A stretch of 64,000 nucleotides of DNA from Actinomortierella ambigua. Its lineage: Eukaryota > Mortierellomycota > Mortierellomycetes > Mortierellales > Mortierellaceae. Positions 51,434 to 62,660 of this stretch are shown here, piece by piece; position 1 is the stretch's first letter; the number at the start of each line of letters is the position of its first letter. Where the stretch lies: positions 1 through 64,000 of the forward strand of contig JAAAJB010000127.1 of assembly GCA_016098155.1 (NCBI GenBank), given 5' to 3'. The notes under the pieces were generated by a model that did not search any database, was not told the origin of the DNA, and saw only the letters and a list, made by a program, of their open reading frames with translations. Position numbers and translations under genes: made by a program.

Positions 51434-51825
51434 ATAGACGGAGGAGGGTGGTGGTGGGAAAAAAAAATAGGTAGGGTTACGCTGTCAAGAAAGAAGCAGT
51501 CCCTTGGTCAGTGTGCTGCCCAAAAAAAAAAAAAGAAGAAAGGAAGAAGGGCAATGGGATGGGATGTAAACCAGCCGAGAAAGAGTAACGGGTGACAATG
51601 GTGATGAAGAGCTAAATTGTGTGTGTGTGTGCAATGCGACGCGTGACATGCAGCGACAGTGAAAGAAAGGGGCGAGAGAAGAAGAGGGGGGGGGAGAAAC
51701 AAGGGCACAAACGAACCCACTGCCTGACTGAATTGAGATTTGCGCCACCATTTCGATTTTTTTCCTCCTTCACAGGGCGGCTCGTCCTTCTTGTTTGCAA
51801 GCATGCATAACCTCACTCCGCATCC
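51434..51825. promoter_or_regulatory. Divergent promoter region between MEMO and the next gene
   Basis: 392 bases between divergent start codons. Contains a G run (about 51688-51696), a TG repeat (51618-51630) and A homopolymers. No TATA box evident. Confidence 0.5.
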
Positions 51826-52954
51826 ATGAATGCCGACTCTCAGCAGCAGCAAAATGGGCATTCCGTGGCATTTGCAGAGCTGATGCTTGTGAGCCAGCTG
51901 CTGCATCGCGCTCAGGCCAACTATGCAGATCAGGCGGCATTCAGGGCCCAATGGACCGATGCATTCCTCCAACAGGCCTTTGCCTGGACCTCGCACCTTT
52001 CGACCATGCTGGCCATGGAGAACGACTCTCAAGCCCTTGTAGATGCCTTTTTATTGTCATCACTCTCGTCTTCGTCGTCGTCGTCGTCAAGTGACCTGGG
52101 GATTGGTCATAACGCACAGCAGCCCAAGGAGTGGCTCGTATCGGCGCGCGAACTGTCGAGTCCCTCGATGGCCCTTCAGCAACGGCTGTTGAGCAACCCG
52201 AACCTTGACCCGGCACTTGTACCGGTCTTGTTTCGACATGGCCTGCAGCAGAGCAAAGGCAAGGCAAGAGTACAAGACCCAACAGCGCTTCCTTCCCACA
52301 TTCTGGTATAGTTTTATATATCTTCTTCTTGATGTTTCTTTTACTTTGTTCAACCTCCCCTCCTCCCCTTTCTCACTCAACCGCTCTCTTTGTTCAACTT
52401 TTTTTAAGGACATTGCGGCGAAGGGAGCATTCCAAGAAACGGTCCATGGGATGTTGGGTCTGCTGCGTAGGTTGCCGGTTCCAGAAGACTCGACCGATGA
52501 GCAGCAGAGTTGTGCTGAGCAGCAGGCTGCCTTCTTTGGCGTCGAAGCGATAGAGAGACGCGTTTTGGCACGGACTCTTTGTCGCAGAGCAGCAGAGGCG
52601 ATGGATGATCATCAGGGGGATGATGACGAGAGGCCGCAACAGCAGCAGCAGCAAGAGGAGGCTTCAAGGGCAATGTTTCTTCAGCAGACGCGCCAATATG
52701 TGGATGCAGTTGGGGAGGAAGGAGTATGCATTCTCGAAGAGGCCATGGCCATGTTGGCCAAGGTGGAAGGGAGTAGTGCGGCCAGCACCTCGTCGTGTCT
52801 CCAAGATGCTGTTCAGGCTGCAAAGCAGCATCTTGCAGACAAGACCCAGGTCAAGATCAAGAAGGAGAGGAAAGAATCTCGCTCCCCCGGCTCTTATCCA
52901 GCCAGCAGGTCTCCTGCCCCGCCGCCCCTTCTTCCCAGACGGAGACTGGATTGA
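51826..52954 (+). CDS. Unrecognised 341-residue protein, 2 exons
   Basis: Exons 51826-52305 and 52409-52954 join in phase 0 (donor GTATAG, acceptor TTTTAAG). I do not recognise the family. The N-terminal half is helical and Gln/Ala-rich (ELMLVSQLLHRAQANYADQA, FLQQAFAWTSHLSTMLAME) followed by nine serines (LSSSSSSSSSD). The second exon is also helical (GAFQETVHGMLGLLRRLPVP, VLARTLCRRAAEAMDD, CILEEAMAMLAKVE) with a Gln run, and ends with a basic Ser/Pro tail (KIKKERKESRSPGS, PLLPRRRLD) suggesting nuclear location. No signal peptide or membrane segment. Confidence 0.75.
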
Positions 52955-53332
52955 GTAGAATACTCTCATGGTGGTACTGCTCGTAGTAGTAGTAAAGACA
53001 ACAGGGTCAGCGTCTTTCGACTTCTTTTTTGGGTGGCAGTTGGCCAACAAGTGACGATGGCTGACATGTCGGATTTGTTGTTCTCCTGACCTGCACCTCT
53101 CCCTCCCCCCCCTTTTTTTTAAGTGACCTTTTGCCAACGTCTTTTCTCCCCACCTTTGTGCGCTTGATTCCGTATTGTCCTGCTTGCGCTTTTTGATTCT
53201 CAGCCCAACAAAGAAGACATTCATTCTCCTTTCATTAATCCCAAAAAGAAGAAAAAAGAACTTTTTTTATTTTTCCACCTTCTCACCAACAAACACCCCT
53301 TCCCAACAACAACATACAAGACAAATCAAAAC
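52955..53332. other. Intergenic, promoter of the LRR gene
   Basis: CT-rich 53090-53160 and A/C-rich just before the next ATG. No gene seen. Confidence 0.7.
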
Positions 53333-55132
53333 ATGGCCTGGGGTGGAGGAAGTACCAACAATGTCGAACAATGGGTGAAGCGACTCCGGGACAATGACCC
53401 TTCATTCACGTCGCTCCACATTCTCTCGTTCCGGCGCGTGACACCGGCCGAGCTCGGCCAAGTCTTTGCGGCGCTGCAGCACAACAGCCACCTCCAGGAG
53501 CTGTACGCCTCTGGCCACGCGCTCGACCGGGCCTCGGCATCGGCTCTGGCCGAGGCTCTCAAGCACAACCAGACCCTGCAACGGCTCAATATTGGCCATG
53601 ACCATTTCGGCGTCGACCGGGCCTTGGTCGAGCGCTTCTGCCAGGGCCTCGCTCTCAATCGTGGGCTCAAGAAACTCGATCTGGAGAACAAGGGTTTTGG
53701 AGGTGGAGCTGGAGCTGACGCCGCAGGAGACCACACCACTACCACTACTACCACTACTACTACCATCGCCATTCTGGCCAAGGCCCTGGAGAGCGAGGAC
53801 TGTCATCTGGAAGAGCTCGTCCTGGCACGGAACAAGCTGACGGACGCGGATGTGACGACGCTGTGTCGGTCGTTGCGCAAGAACGGGCGTTTGCAAAAGC
53901 TGGATCTGTGTCTGAATAGCTTTGGACGGGACGGTACTGAGGCTGTCGCGCGTTTGTTGTTGGGTGGTCGTAGCGGCAACGACGACGACACGGAAGAGGA
54001 GGATGGCGAGAATAAGAGTCGACTGATTGAAATTGACCTGAGTGACAACGAAATCAGCGAGGAAGGCGGGTGTGCTCTTGGTCACGCGCTCGCGACCAAC
54101 AAGGTGCTGCAACGTCTACGATTGAGCTCTACCATGGACCCACCTTTGCCTGTGGAGGAAGGTGAGGAAGATGAAAGCGAGGTGGTGCCCAAAGATAGGA
54201 CGTTGGAGGAACTGAACCAACCCTTGTCAGACCGCGAGGTGGAGGAGCTCAAAACGGATGGCGATGCCGTCCTGGCAGCGTTGGCGGCCTCGCTGCGCGT
54301 GAACGATACCTTGCAGGAGCTGTGGATGGACTATTGCAATCTGACGCCGGTCGGCGTGGTGCCATTGGCGGAGGCCCTGCGTGTCAACAGGTCGTTGAAG
54401 ACGTTGCGCTTGCGCAACAACCGGGTCGGAAACCGTGGAGCACGTGCCTTGGGTGCCGCTTTGACCCGTGTGTCTCATCAGCAGCAGCAGCAGCAGCAGA
54501 ATGAGGAGGACGTGAGCTCTGGCCTGACGTCGATCGATCTCAGTGTGAACAAGATTGGACAGCTTGGATGGCAAGGACTGGCGGGAGTTGGGTCACCACT
54601 CGAGAGCTGTGCGCTGTTTGGCAACAAGATCAAGACTTTGCACGAGGCGTTGGAGTCTTCATCATCCTCCCAACAACAACATCAACAGGGGTCGGCGACA
54701 GAGGTCAATGGTCTCGCGAATGGTAGTCGAAGCAAGCTTGCTACTACGAGTGGTGGTGGTGACTCGTCGATGGTCCTGGGTCATTTGCTGCACCTGGATT
54801 TGGGCTGCAACGAGATCTCACGTGAGGCGTTTACGTCGTTGGGCGCGAGTCTGATCAAGGGCATGTTACCGTCGTTGACGCGGCTGGAGATTGCAGGCAA
54901 TGGCGATCGGTCGGAGGTCGAGCATGAGCGTGAGCAACACGTGGAGCAACAGCTACAGATGCAGCACAGCAACGGCGACAGCCACCACGATGACGACAAG
55001 GCCTTCTCGGAGACGGTACGGGAAGAGGAGCAGGCTTGGGCGCGTGTCGTGGAACGAATCCGGGAGGCGCGGCCGGAGCTGGAGATTCATTGGAAGGTGT
55101 CGAATGGACAGGCTGGAGGACGCGAGTTTTAA
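53333..55132 (+). CDS. RNI-like leucine-rich-repeat protein, intronless
   Basis: 599 residues in one exon. At least eight ribonuclease-inhibitor-type repeats are visible: LQELYASGHALDRASASALA, LQRLNIGHDHFGVDRALV, LKKLDLENKGFGG, LEELVLARNKLTDADVTTL, LQKLDLCLNSFGRDGTEAV, LIEIDLSDNEISEEGGCAL, LQELWMDYCNLTPVGVVPL, LKTLRLRNNRVGNRGARAL, LTSIDLSVNKIGQLGWQGL and LHLDLGCNEISREAFTSL. Low-complexity inserts (Thr run, Gln run, Ser/Gln) sit between repeats. No signal peptide, membrane segment, NB-ARC or F-box is seen, so it is probably a cytosolic or nuclear scaffold; RanGAP-like folds share this repeat, but I see no catalytic Arg finger context to claim that. Function unknown. Confidence 0.88.
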   Translation: MAWGGGSTNNVEQWVKRLRDNDPSFTSLHILSFRRVTPAELGQVFAALQHNSHLQELYASGHALDRASASALAEALKHNQTLQRLNIGHDHFGVDRALVERFCQGLALNRGLKKLDLENKGFGGGAGADAAGDHTTTTTTTTTTIAILAKALESEDCHLEELVLARNKLTDADVTTLCRSLRKNGRLQKLDLCLNSFGRDGTEAVARLLLGGRSGNDDDTEEEDGENKSRLIEIDLSDNEISEEGGCALGHALATNKVLQRLRLSSTMDPPLPVEEGEEDESEVVPKDRTLEELNQPLSDREVEELKTDGDAVLAALAASLRVNDTLQELWMDYCNLTPVGVVPLAEALRVNRSLKTLRLRNNRVGNRGARALGAALTRVSHQQQQQQQNEEDVSSGLTSIDLSVNKIGQLGWQGLAGVGSPLESCALFGNKIKTLHEALESSSSSQQQHQQGSATEVNGLANGSRSKLATTSGGGDSSMVLGHLLHLDLGCNEISREAFTSLGASLIKGMLPSLTRLEIAGNGDRSEVEHEREQHVEQQLQMQHSNGDSHHDDDKAFSETVREEEQAWARVVERIREARPELEIHWKVSNGQAGGREF

Positions 55133-55570
55133 TTTTGAAAGTATTAGTATCAAAATTTGAAAAAAAAAAAAAAAAAATGCACGGCATTGTTTATGTGGTT
55201 CTTTACTACTATTACTACAATTTGATAACAACTGCAAGTGCTGTTGCAAGTGATACAACTACAAGAGTGGTTTTGAGAAGGTTAGAAAGGAGGGATGACA
55301 AAACCTATTCATCAATAGAAAGAGATGGCCAAGGGGACAGTGCTGAAAAAAGAAAACCTCTTTTCCCTCGATGAAGTCAAGTTTTGGGCCAATGGAGTAT
55401 GGTGGGAACGACCCGATTTCATGCATCGATTACACAAACAACACAACATATTGTCAGAACGACTTTTTTGCATCCTATACAATTTTATTTTTTTGCTTTT
55501 TTTTTCTCGAATGGGTGCCGGCACCAGAGTGGCACCATGATCAATACTCTCTCTTGTTCCGACAAGTCCA
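55133..55570. other. Convergent 3' region
   Basis: Between the LRR gene (plus) and TM2 gene (minus). A run of about 17 A (55160-55176) and T runs at about 55487-55506. Short open frames are present but nothing is supported. Confidence 0.65.
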
Positions 55571-57018
55571 CTAAGCCTTGAGGAGGTGGCAACCGTTGTG
55601 GTCGGGAAGCTCATCGAGGATGATAAGGACAACATCAATGAGGTACCTAAGACGCGTGAGAAGAAAAGAAAAGGAGATGAGCATTGGATGACCCTTTGTC
55701 CAGTCATATTCACCATGTGTATCGTTGTATGTAATCCCCACTTACCAGATACCAAAGCCACCAGCTATAACAAGAAAGCAACCAAGGTTAGTCGAATCAG
55801 TCGGAGGAACCTGCGCCATTAGACCTGCGTCCATCAAAGAGAAATAGGGCAACAAAAAGGAGATGGCGTCCAATGGCACGATTGATTGCGCAACAAAGAC
55901 GTGCATCAGCTCTCTCTCTCTCTAGCGCGCGTCCCCGTCTCCCTTTTCGTTGCCTCATCCTCTTGTATTGCCATCATAGGGTCACACGACACTCAAGCAT
56001 GGAAAGAAAGATGGAAAGATGAAAAGAAAAAGGGACAAGGATGCACGCGAGAAGAGAGATAGAGAAGGAAAAAAAAAGGGCGTGTGAAGAGAGAGAGGGG
56101 AGGGGGGAGGGGAGGAGTGGAGACACGCCGGTTGGTACATTTCAGGGTGTGAAAAAAGGGCGGCCGTGTCGTTTCGTGGTTGTGTGTGCATGGACAGTAC
56201 TTGGGAACAAATACGATGCGACACCTTATGATGCACTGGTGCATGGATGTTTTTTTTTCTCTCATGGGTGGGTGATTTTCGAGTCTGGAACTCTTTTTTT
56301 TTTTTTTTTTTTTGTCTCTCTCTCTCACTTTCTCTCGGACTCTGTATCCTCCGCGGGAAAAAAAAAAAAAAAAACACAAAACAGAAAAAACTCGAATGGG
56401 CTGTAACTTTCTTTGATGGTCCTCTACTGGGGAGTTGCCAAACCCCATTCCCCTCTTTTTTTTTCTTCTTCCAGGCACGTACCGGTGATGAGCTTGAGGA
56501 TACCGGTGATGATGTGGCCAAGGTAGAAGCGGTCGACACCCAGGTAGCCGAGGAAAATGGACAGAAGGATGGCAACGGGGTACCTATTTGGGTCGTTGAA
56601 CAAAAGAGAAGGAGAAGAAAAAAAGAGATGTGTCAACGCGCTGTTCTCAAGAATCCTTTTGTCGGGTGTGCTGATGTTCTATTTCTCGCATCCGACAAAC
56701 CACCGGGCATTTATCAGTGAATATGATGGATGCAACATACGAACGGTCCGACTCGCAGCGGTCACGAGGCTTCAACAGGCCGGCAATAAGGTCGCCGCCA
56801 GCCTTGGGGTCCTTGGCAAAGTGGACAGCAACAACAATACCGACGGCAATCAGGGCAATCAAGCCCCAGACAGCGCAGAGGCGGAATTTGTGCTGGCGGG
56901 CGTGGTGAATGGTGCGGCCATAGAAGGTTGTGTTGGCCTGAACCTCAATGGGACGGCCGTTCAGGAGGGGGCGCTCCTCGTCGCCTTGCGAGTTGTTGGT
57001 CGAACCGTACGAAGCCAT
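55571..57018 (-). CDS. TM2-domain membrane protein, 4 exons including a 19-nt microexon
   Basis: Exons 57018-56741, 56583-56483, 55764-55746 and 55646-55571 (minus) join in phase to 157 residues. Residues 47-67 are a membrane helix (LCAVWGLIALIAVGIVVAVH). The TM2 domain follows: YPVAILLSIFLGYLGVDRFY, LGHIITGILKLIT, then GGFGIW from the microexon and YLIDVVLIIL from exon 4, giving two helices around the DRF turn typical of this family. The end is DELPDHNGCHLLKA. TM2 proteins are small multi-pass membrane proteins of poorly known function. The microexon is supported by acceptor TTATAG, donor GTAAGT, perfect phase and the exact consensus GGFGIW. Intron 2 is long (718 nt). Exon 2 could instead begin further 5', including an in-frame DPNR, but then a long hydrophobic spacer would be added. 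Confidence 0.85.
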
Positions 57019-58473
57019 GATAAGGAAAGGAGTGGTGTTGAGGAAGCGGGTGAAGCGGAGAGGGTGAAGAAGAAGAGGAAAAAAAAAAGGAATTGAGGGG
57101 TGAACGCAAAAACCTCTTTTATAGAGCCCTGCTGTTGTCAAGGTAGGCGAGAACACAACAGGGAAAAGGAACACCATTTTATTCTCTCACAAAACAAGTA
57201 CATAAACGGATGAGATGAGCAAAGACAACCTTTTCCCCCTCTCTCTCTCTCCAGAGTAATTGGCATTTTTCTTGAGCGCGCGCAAGACTCGCGGGAACGA
57301 AATATTGCACGGAATAGATGGTGTTACACTTGTACCTCCTGTTCTTCCGCCCGCTCAGCGGCTACTGTTTCTCAAGATGCACTGGCATTGATGCGTTGAA
57401 GAGATAGAAAGAGAGAGAGAGAGGGGAGGGGGGCATGAGTCTAACGCGACACGTCTGTAACATGACGGGATCCCATATGGCGTGCGGAAACTTTTTTTCC
57501 ATCTCCTCGCCTCTTCCATTTTCGTGTCGGTACCTGTGTCAGAGAAACATCAAAACTCAGCCCAAAAAAGGACAGCGCGAAGGGAGAGAAGCTCGGCAAT
57601 GGGGGGGACAAAAGATGGTTGTATTGTACAGGTAGACAAGAGTTGTGACGATGTGGGATCAAATGTGTTGCGCCCATTCTTGTGTATTGTAGTTCAACAA
57701 CAAACATCTATGATAAGAACTCGTCGTAGGAGGCTGTTTCGTACGCAGAAACGAGCAAGCCCACAGCAGGGGTGGCGGTGGGAGGAAGCTCTCGGATGAG
57801 GCAGGCAGGCAGGCAGGCAGGTAGGCAGTATACTGTACGTACATTTCAGTGCAGGGTGTGCTGACCCGCCCTGACCTTGTACAAGATGAGGTGAGGTGGA
57901 GGAGGGAGGGAGAATATTTTGTCCAGACAGACAGCAAGCTTGGGATATCTCAAGAAGCGGTCGTCTCCAGATATCCACACCACGTGCACTCCAGCAGAGA
58001 GAGAAAAAGAGGGCTGCATGGCACAATCAACCGAGTGAGGGGGCATTGCCACAACGCTCCATTGGGCATTGCCCCCCCCCTCACTACTCAACTTGTTCAG
58101 TGCAGCACGGTACTAGTAGTAGTAGTAGACAACAGAGCATGTCTGTCTGTCTACCTCATCATTCTTGCTCAGACTCGGTTCTTTCTTTCCATCATTGCCC
58201 CCATTGCTCCACATACTCGCCCTTTTTTTGAGTTGTGTGTTGTTCCTGACCTTTTTTTTTTCTTCCTGCTACTACTACATTTGCTCTCTCTCCCCTTTCT
58301 CCCCTCTCTTTCATCTCCATAATCTCTCCTTCCATCAGGTCACCCACCATCCCTCCTACATCCCACCCCCACCCTCCCTTCCTTCCCTCTGTAATTCCCC
58401 CCATCCGCAACTTGCCAAGCATCCTGGCCCATACTCAACTTCATCCCGACCCCCATTCATCCTCTCGCCCACA
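57019..58473. promoter_or_regulatory. Divergent promoter region, TM2 gene and HSPA12-like gene
   Basis: 1.45 kb without a supported gene. GA repeats at 57407-57430, a GCAG repeat at about 57801-57828, a TAG repeat (58111-58128) and a CT-rich tract (58250-58470) on the coding strand upstream of the Hsp70-like ATG. Confidence 0.55.
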
Positions 58474-61231
58474 ATGATGAAATTGTTCAAGACCAAGGAC
58501 AAGGACAAGAAGCATCACCACTCTCCTCCTCCATCCCACTCCTCCTCCGCTGCTTCGCCTTCCCACCCCTCCCACTCGCACTCCTACTCTCAGTCCGGCG
58601 CGCCTCCATCACATCCAGCTGCTTCTGCCCCTGCTGCCTCGGCAGGGGCCACGCAGATGCAATTCACATCCCTGCTCTCTCAGCCCCCGCCTTCCTCCTC
58701 TGCTGCACCCCCTGTCTCCAAGCCCACCAGTAATGGTCATGGCCAAGCTCATGCCGCTCACAATCAGAGCGGCGGCTACAACTACACTGGCCTGCCCCCT
58801 ATCCACTATCCAGGCTCGTCCATAGGTGCGCCTCCTGGCACACTGCCCTCCAGTATGCCCATGCCCGCTGCCGGCTACCCACCTTCTCTTCGTCCACAAC
58901 ATTCACATTACCCTGGAGCAGCACCACCCCATCTCGGCGGTGGCGGTGGTGGTGGTGGTGGAGCTGGTGGAGCTGGTAATGGCATGTTCTCTCCAGCAAA
59001 TCATCACCTCAACTACACGCCACGCCCCTATGTATCCTCGGCGGGCCAAACACCTCCACAACCACCACCAGCCGGCATCCCTGCTGCCGTTGCCGCGGCC
59101 GCGGCCGGCATGGCGGCCATTGGGCCCACCAGCATTGTCAAGCCGAGCAACCTGCCGGGTGTCAAGGGTCGTTTGACGGGTGATCCCAAAGAGGACTATC
59201 CTATTGTGATGGCCATTGATTTCGGCACCACCTTCTCTGCTTGTGCCTTTGCCTTCCGACGCGACCCTGAGATCCAAGACGTGATTACCTGGTAAGTGAG
59301 ACGTGGTTAATCAAACCCCCCCCCCACACACACACACAGTCTTTTATATCGAGAACGCGGGAACAAAAAAAAAGCAGAAAGTGACAGAGAGGAGGAGGAC
59401 GAGAGAAAGAGCACCGGCTTTTGCCATGTTTGTCTGCCCTGTTTGTGTGTGGTTTCTGTGAGAGGGCGTCTTGCACTGCCCAAACAAAGGGCTCTCTGTG
59501 TTTGTTCGTTCATTTTTTTCGATATTGAGGGAGGGATATTATGAAGCTTGGGAAACTTGGAACCCATATACAGTTTTTGCCCAGCAACACATTAACACAA
59601 TCATTCCCTCTACCGTTCCTCCCCCAAAATTGCATATGTACTTCTCTTTTTGATGTATGTCGGGTGTGGAAAAAAAACACGAAATTGTCCATGTCAGGCC
59701 GAAGCAAGCCTTCCAATACCCCAAGGTACCCACCATCAGTTTGTACAAGAACACATCTTCCGAGTTTCTAGATTGGGGCTATCCAGCTCGAGCGGTGATG
59801 ATGACCCCAAACGCCAAACACCACCTGCTTCTAGCAAAATTCAAGCTGCAACTGGATGATCAGCAACCGAACAAGGAACCCTTACCATTGGGCATCAAAC
59901 CCTTGGACGCCATCTCCGACTATCTCCGCAAGTTCCACGTGCACATCGTCAAGGAGGCAATGAAGTCCTTTGGCACGACCTACGACCAATCGCACATCCA
60001 GTACTGTCTAACGGTGCCGGCGATGTGGTCGGATCGAGCCAAGCATGTGATGCGTCAGGCGGCGGTGCAGGCGGGGCTGATCAAGGAGGACGATCCGACG
60101 CATCGACTGATCATTGTGTCGGAGCCGGAGGCGGCGGCGATGTACTGTCAGAGCAAAGGCGAGCAGTTCAATCTTCAAAAGCACGACCGGTTCCTGATCT
60201 GTGATGCCGGAGGCGGTACGGTGGATCTGATTGTCTTTGAGGTGGTGGATGTCAATCCGGAGACGGGCATCCGGTCGTTGCGGGAAGTGACGATGGGTCA
60301 CGGAGCCTCGTGTGGCTCGACGTTTTTGGACCGCAACATGGAGAATCTCCTGCGGGAGAAGCTGGCCAAGTACCCACTGACACCTCTGGGATGGGGCACG
60401 CTCATGGATTCGTTTGTCAACAATACCAAGCCCTTGTTCACGGGCACGGAGAGTGAGATGTATCTGCAGGTGCCGAATATCCCGAGCTTGCCCGATGCGA
60501 ACGATCCCGAGATTGGGTTGGACGAGGGGATGTTGAAGCTGACGTTGGAGGAGTTGACGGAACGGGTCTTTGACCCGGTGGTAAACGATGTGTTGGCGTT
60601 GATCGACTATCAGTTGAAGCAGACCCACTGCGAGGCCATTTTCCTGGTCGGTGGCTTTGGTTCATCGCGGTACCTGTTTGACCGCGTCACCGCCAAATTC
60701 GCGACGCCGAACCGCCAGGTGCGCGTCCCGCCGCGTGCAGAACTGGCGGTGGTGCGAGGTGCGGTGACGTATGGATTGCATCAGGGATCGATTATCTCGC
60801 GTGTGGCACGTCGGTGGTACGGCGTGGATTCGGCGATGGACTTTGTGCCTGGGGTGGATCCGGAGGAGAAGAAGACGTTGTCGCGGGATGGCACGGTGCG
60901 ATGCAAGGACCGGTTCTCGGTGTATATTTCGCCAGGACAGTCGGTGGCTGTGGGCGAGTGTGTGACGAAGAAGTACATGACCTGGTGCTATCCTCGTCCG
61001 CTGGACTGTCCACTGTATGTGTCCGACTCGATCGAGGAGCCGCGGTATGTCGATGACCCGTCGGTGAAGAAGCTCGGCGACTTTTTGATCCCGATGCCAG
61101 AGGTGCCGGGCATGGCCGCGGGCAGCGAGACCTTGGTCGAGGTCCGTATGCACTTTGGCGAGACGGAAATCCGTGCCGAGGCGATTGTCCTTGGCAACAC
61201 TGTCACTGCCATCTGTCAGTGGATTGGATAA
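58474..61231 (+). CDS. HSPA12-like divergent Hsp70 ATPase, 2 exons
   Basis: Exons 58474-59291 and 59698-61231 join in phase 2 to 783 residues (donor GTAAGT, acceptor GTCAG). Hsp70 nucleotide-binding motifs are present: phosphate 1 MAIDFGTTFSACAFAF (about 245-260), LTVPAMWSDRAKHVMRQAA, EPEAAAMYC, phosphate 2 CDAGGGTVDLIVFEV (about 440), and adenosine FLVGGFGSSRYLFD (about 590). The rest matches the HSPA12 type, which lacks the classical substrate-binding domain (HCEAIFLVGGFG; RGAVTYGLHQGSIISR; SVYISPGQSVAVGE). The first about 235 residues are disordered, Ser/Pro/His-rich with a Gly run. It is likely cytosolic; its client is unknown. Either of two adjacent ATGs (58474, 58477) could serve. Intron 1 is 406 nt. 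Confidence 0.92.
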
Positions 61232-62195
61232 ATTTTTTGTTCTTCATTTTTTGTCCTCTCCTCTTTGACTATTCGACCCTCATCGCAATAATAAAGAAAA
61301 CAGTATAGCATGTATCAAAAAAAATTACACACACACACGTTCATGCGTATATCTACCAGAAAATCGGTGACCTCACTTTCATGCAGGGCCCAAGACGCCT
61401 GCCCCCCACTTCTTACCCGCGTCTCCACCGGGGCGCTGGTGGAGGACGACCTACAGAGGACACTCAACCTGCAATTGATAATAACGCGACACGATCTGTG
61501 GCTCTAACACAGCCGGGCGAAGAAATTCATAGGCCCCGACTGGTAACAGTGGAATTGAGACTGCGTCGTTGGCGATTATTCACGGACAGAACTAATCGAC
61601 TCAGCTATACACCAGCACAACGCTGGATTGCGCGAGACGGTCACATCGACTCATGACAATGAAGGGACGGAGACTAGATCTGTACGCAGAAGACTACTGC
61701 CGAGCGTGCGCGGATGTTGGGGTGGAGGAACAAGAATCGCCGGGGCACTTGTGGGACTATAGGGCAAACGGTGGATCACCAACAGCTCATTTGGCGGGAC
61801 GCCGTTGCCACCACTGTATCTTATGGTCACAGACAGGCGCTCAGGAAGAAGAATAAGTGGTACAAGAAGAGAGCGGCAGAAGCCATGGCTGGACGAGACT
61901 TCCATGACCCAGAACCCACGTTCAAGACTCTGACTCTGGAAGTGTATACAGTGATCAACTGCAGTACACGGTATGAGCACCGTGTTTCCAGCACTTCCAG
62001 ACCACAGGCCCAAACAGTCCCAGATCTTGACCTCAAAGTGTTTTCAAGAACAATTGTATAGTACAGAAGCACTTTGTGGAATCAATAATGTATGACTGTA
62101 CATGGCAAGAATAATTCCTCTCGATGTAGCTCATACGTTTTATGAACGCCTCTTGACACAATAGATATAGTAACATACAGAGATGGCTACAACGA
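61232..62195. other. 3' flank with retroelement remnant
   Basis: Contains an AATAAA-like element (61291-61297) and the LINE-like remnant described separately. Nothing else supported. Confidence 0.6.
61380..62060 (+). mobile_element. Truncated, frameshifted LINE-like retroelement 3' end
   Basis: Plus-strand fragments in three frames resemble the C-terminal part of a non-LTR retrotransposon polyprotein: an RNase H-like end (61381-61656, with YTPAQRWIARDGHIDS), then a degenerate zinc knuckle (61653-61856, LYAEDYCRACADVGVEEQES then PGHLWDY, where a Cys is expected at the Tyr), and after a frame change DHQQLIWRDAVATTVSYGHR and QALRKKNKWYKKRAAEAM to about 62060. No reverse-transcriptase core, target-site duplication or poly(A) tail is visible. 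The family assignment is inference from motif order. Confidence 0.45.
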
Positions 62196-62660
62196 TTAAA
62201 AGCAGCCCCTTTGATATCTCAAGGCAGGTGAAATTTTCCAGAGCTGACGGTCGCTTTTGTCGCAGAACAAAGCCGAAACAAACCCAGTATCTGAAGATGG
62301 CATGGTGAAGCAAACACTAGAAGACGAAATTGGACCAGACGAATGTGGTATGGCCCATATCTGGAGTGAGTTGGTAGAGCGGCACGGCTCTGCAAACAAG
62401 ATTGCTTCACCGTGAGATCTCGCTGTGACACAGAGGACAGAATTCGGCACTTGGATATGCTTATTGAATCCAGTACCCTGTGGTAGATCAAAAACAGTCC
62501 TTGGGTTATCGCATGGCAGAGCTACGATCGGTGAGCCCTGAATAGGTCCCGCACCAAGGCAAGCACCTGTGGTTGCACTCTTGAACTGGACCTGACCTGG
62601 AGGAAGACTCCAAGCACCACACATCGCAAGAGCGGACAACAAAAGTACAACGTGCTTCAT
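62196..62660 (-). CDS. Small secreted ricin-B-like (beta-trefoil) protein
   Basis: 154 residues, intronless. Residues 1-18 are a signal peptide (MKHVVLLLSALAMCGAWS). The mature part shows three repeat-like units: VQFKSATTGACLGAGPIQG with VALPCDN; SVLCVTARSHGEAILFAEPC with LQIWAI; and SVCFTMPSSDTGFVSALFC with RQLWKI. The Cys pairs and the Q-x-W ends are typical of ricin-B-lectin-like beta-trefoils, which usually bind sugars. There is no attached catalytic domain, so no toxin activity is implied. It is probably a secreted or wall-associated lectin-like protein. The upstream region is AT-richer than neighbours. Confidence 0.75.
   Translation of the reverse strand: MKHVVLLLSALAMCGAWSLPPGQVQFKSATTGACLGAGPIQGSPIVALPCDNPRTVFDLPQGTGFNKHIQVPNSVLCVTARSHGEAILFAEPCRSTNSLQIWAIPHSSGPISSSSVCFTMPSSDTGFVSALFCDKSDRQLWKISPALRYQRGCF

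Noticed and set aside
55541..55822. Plus-strand frame with EEVATVVVGKLIEDDKD
   Set aside because: It is the antisense of TM2 exon 4 and its microexon region, which have a far better conserved reading.
62196..62660. Ricin-type toxin
   Set aside because: Only the lectin-like fold is present; there is no ribosome-inactivating chain nearby.
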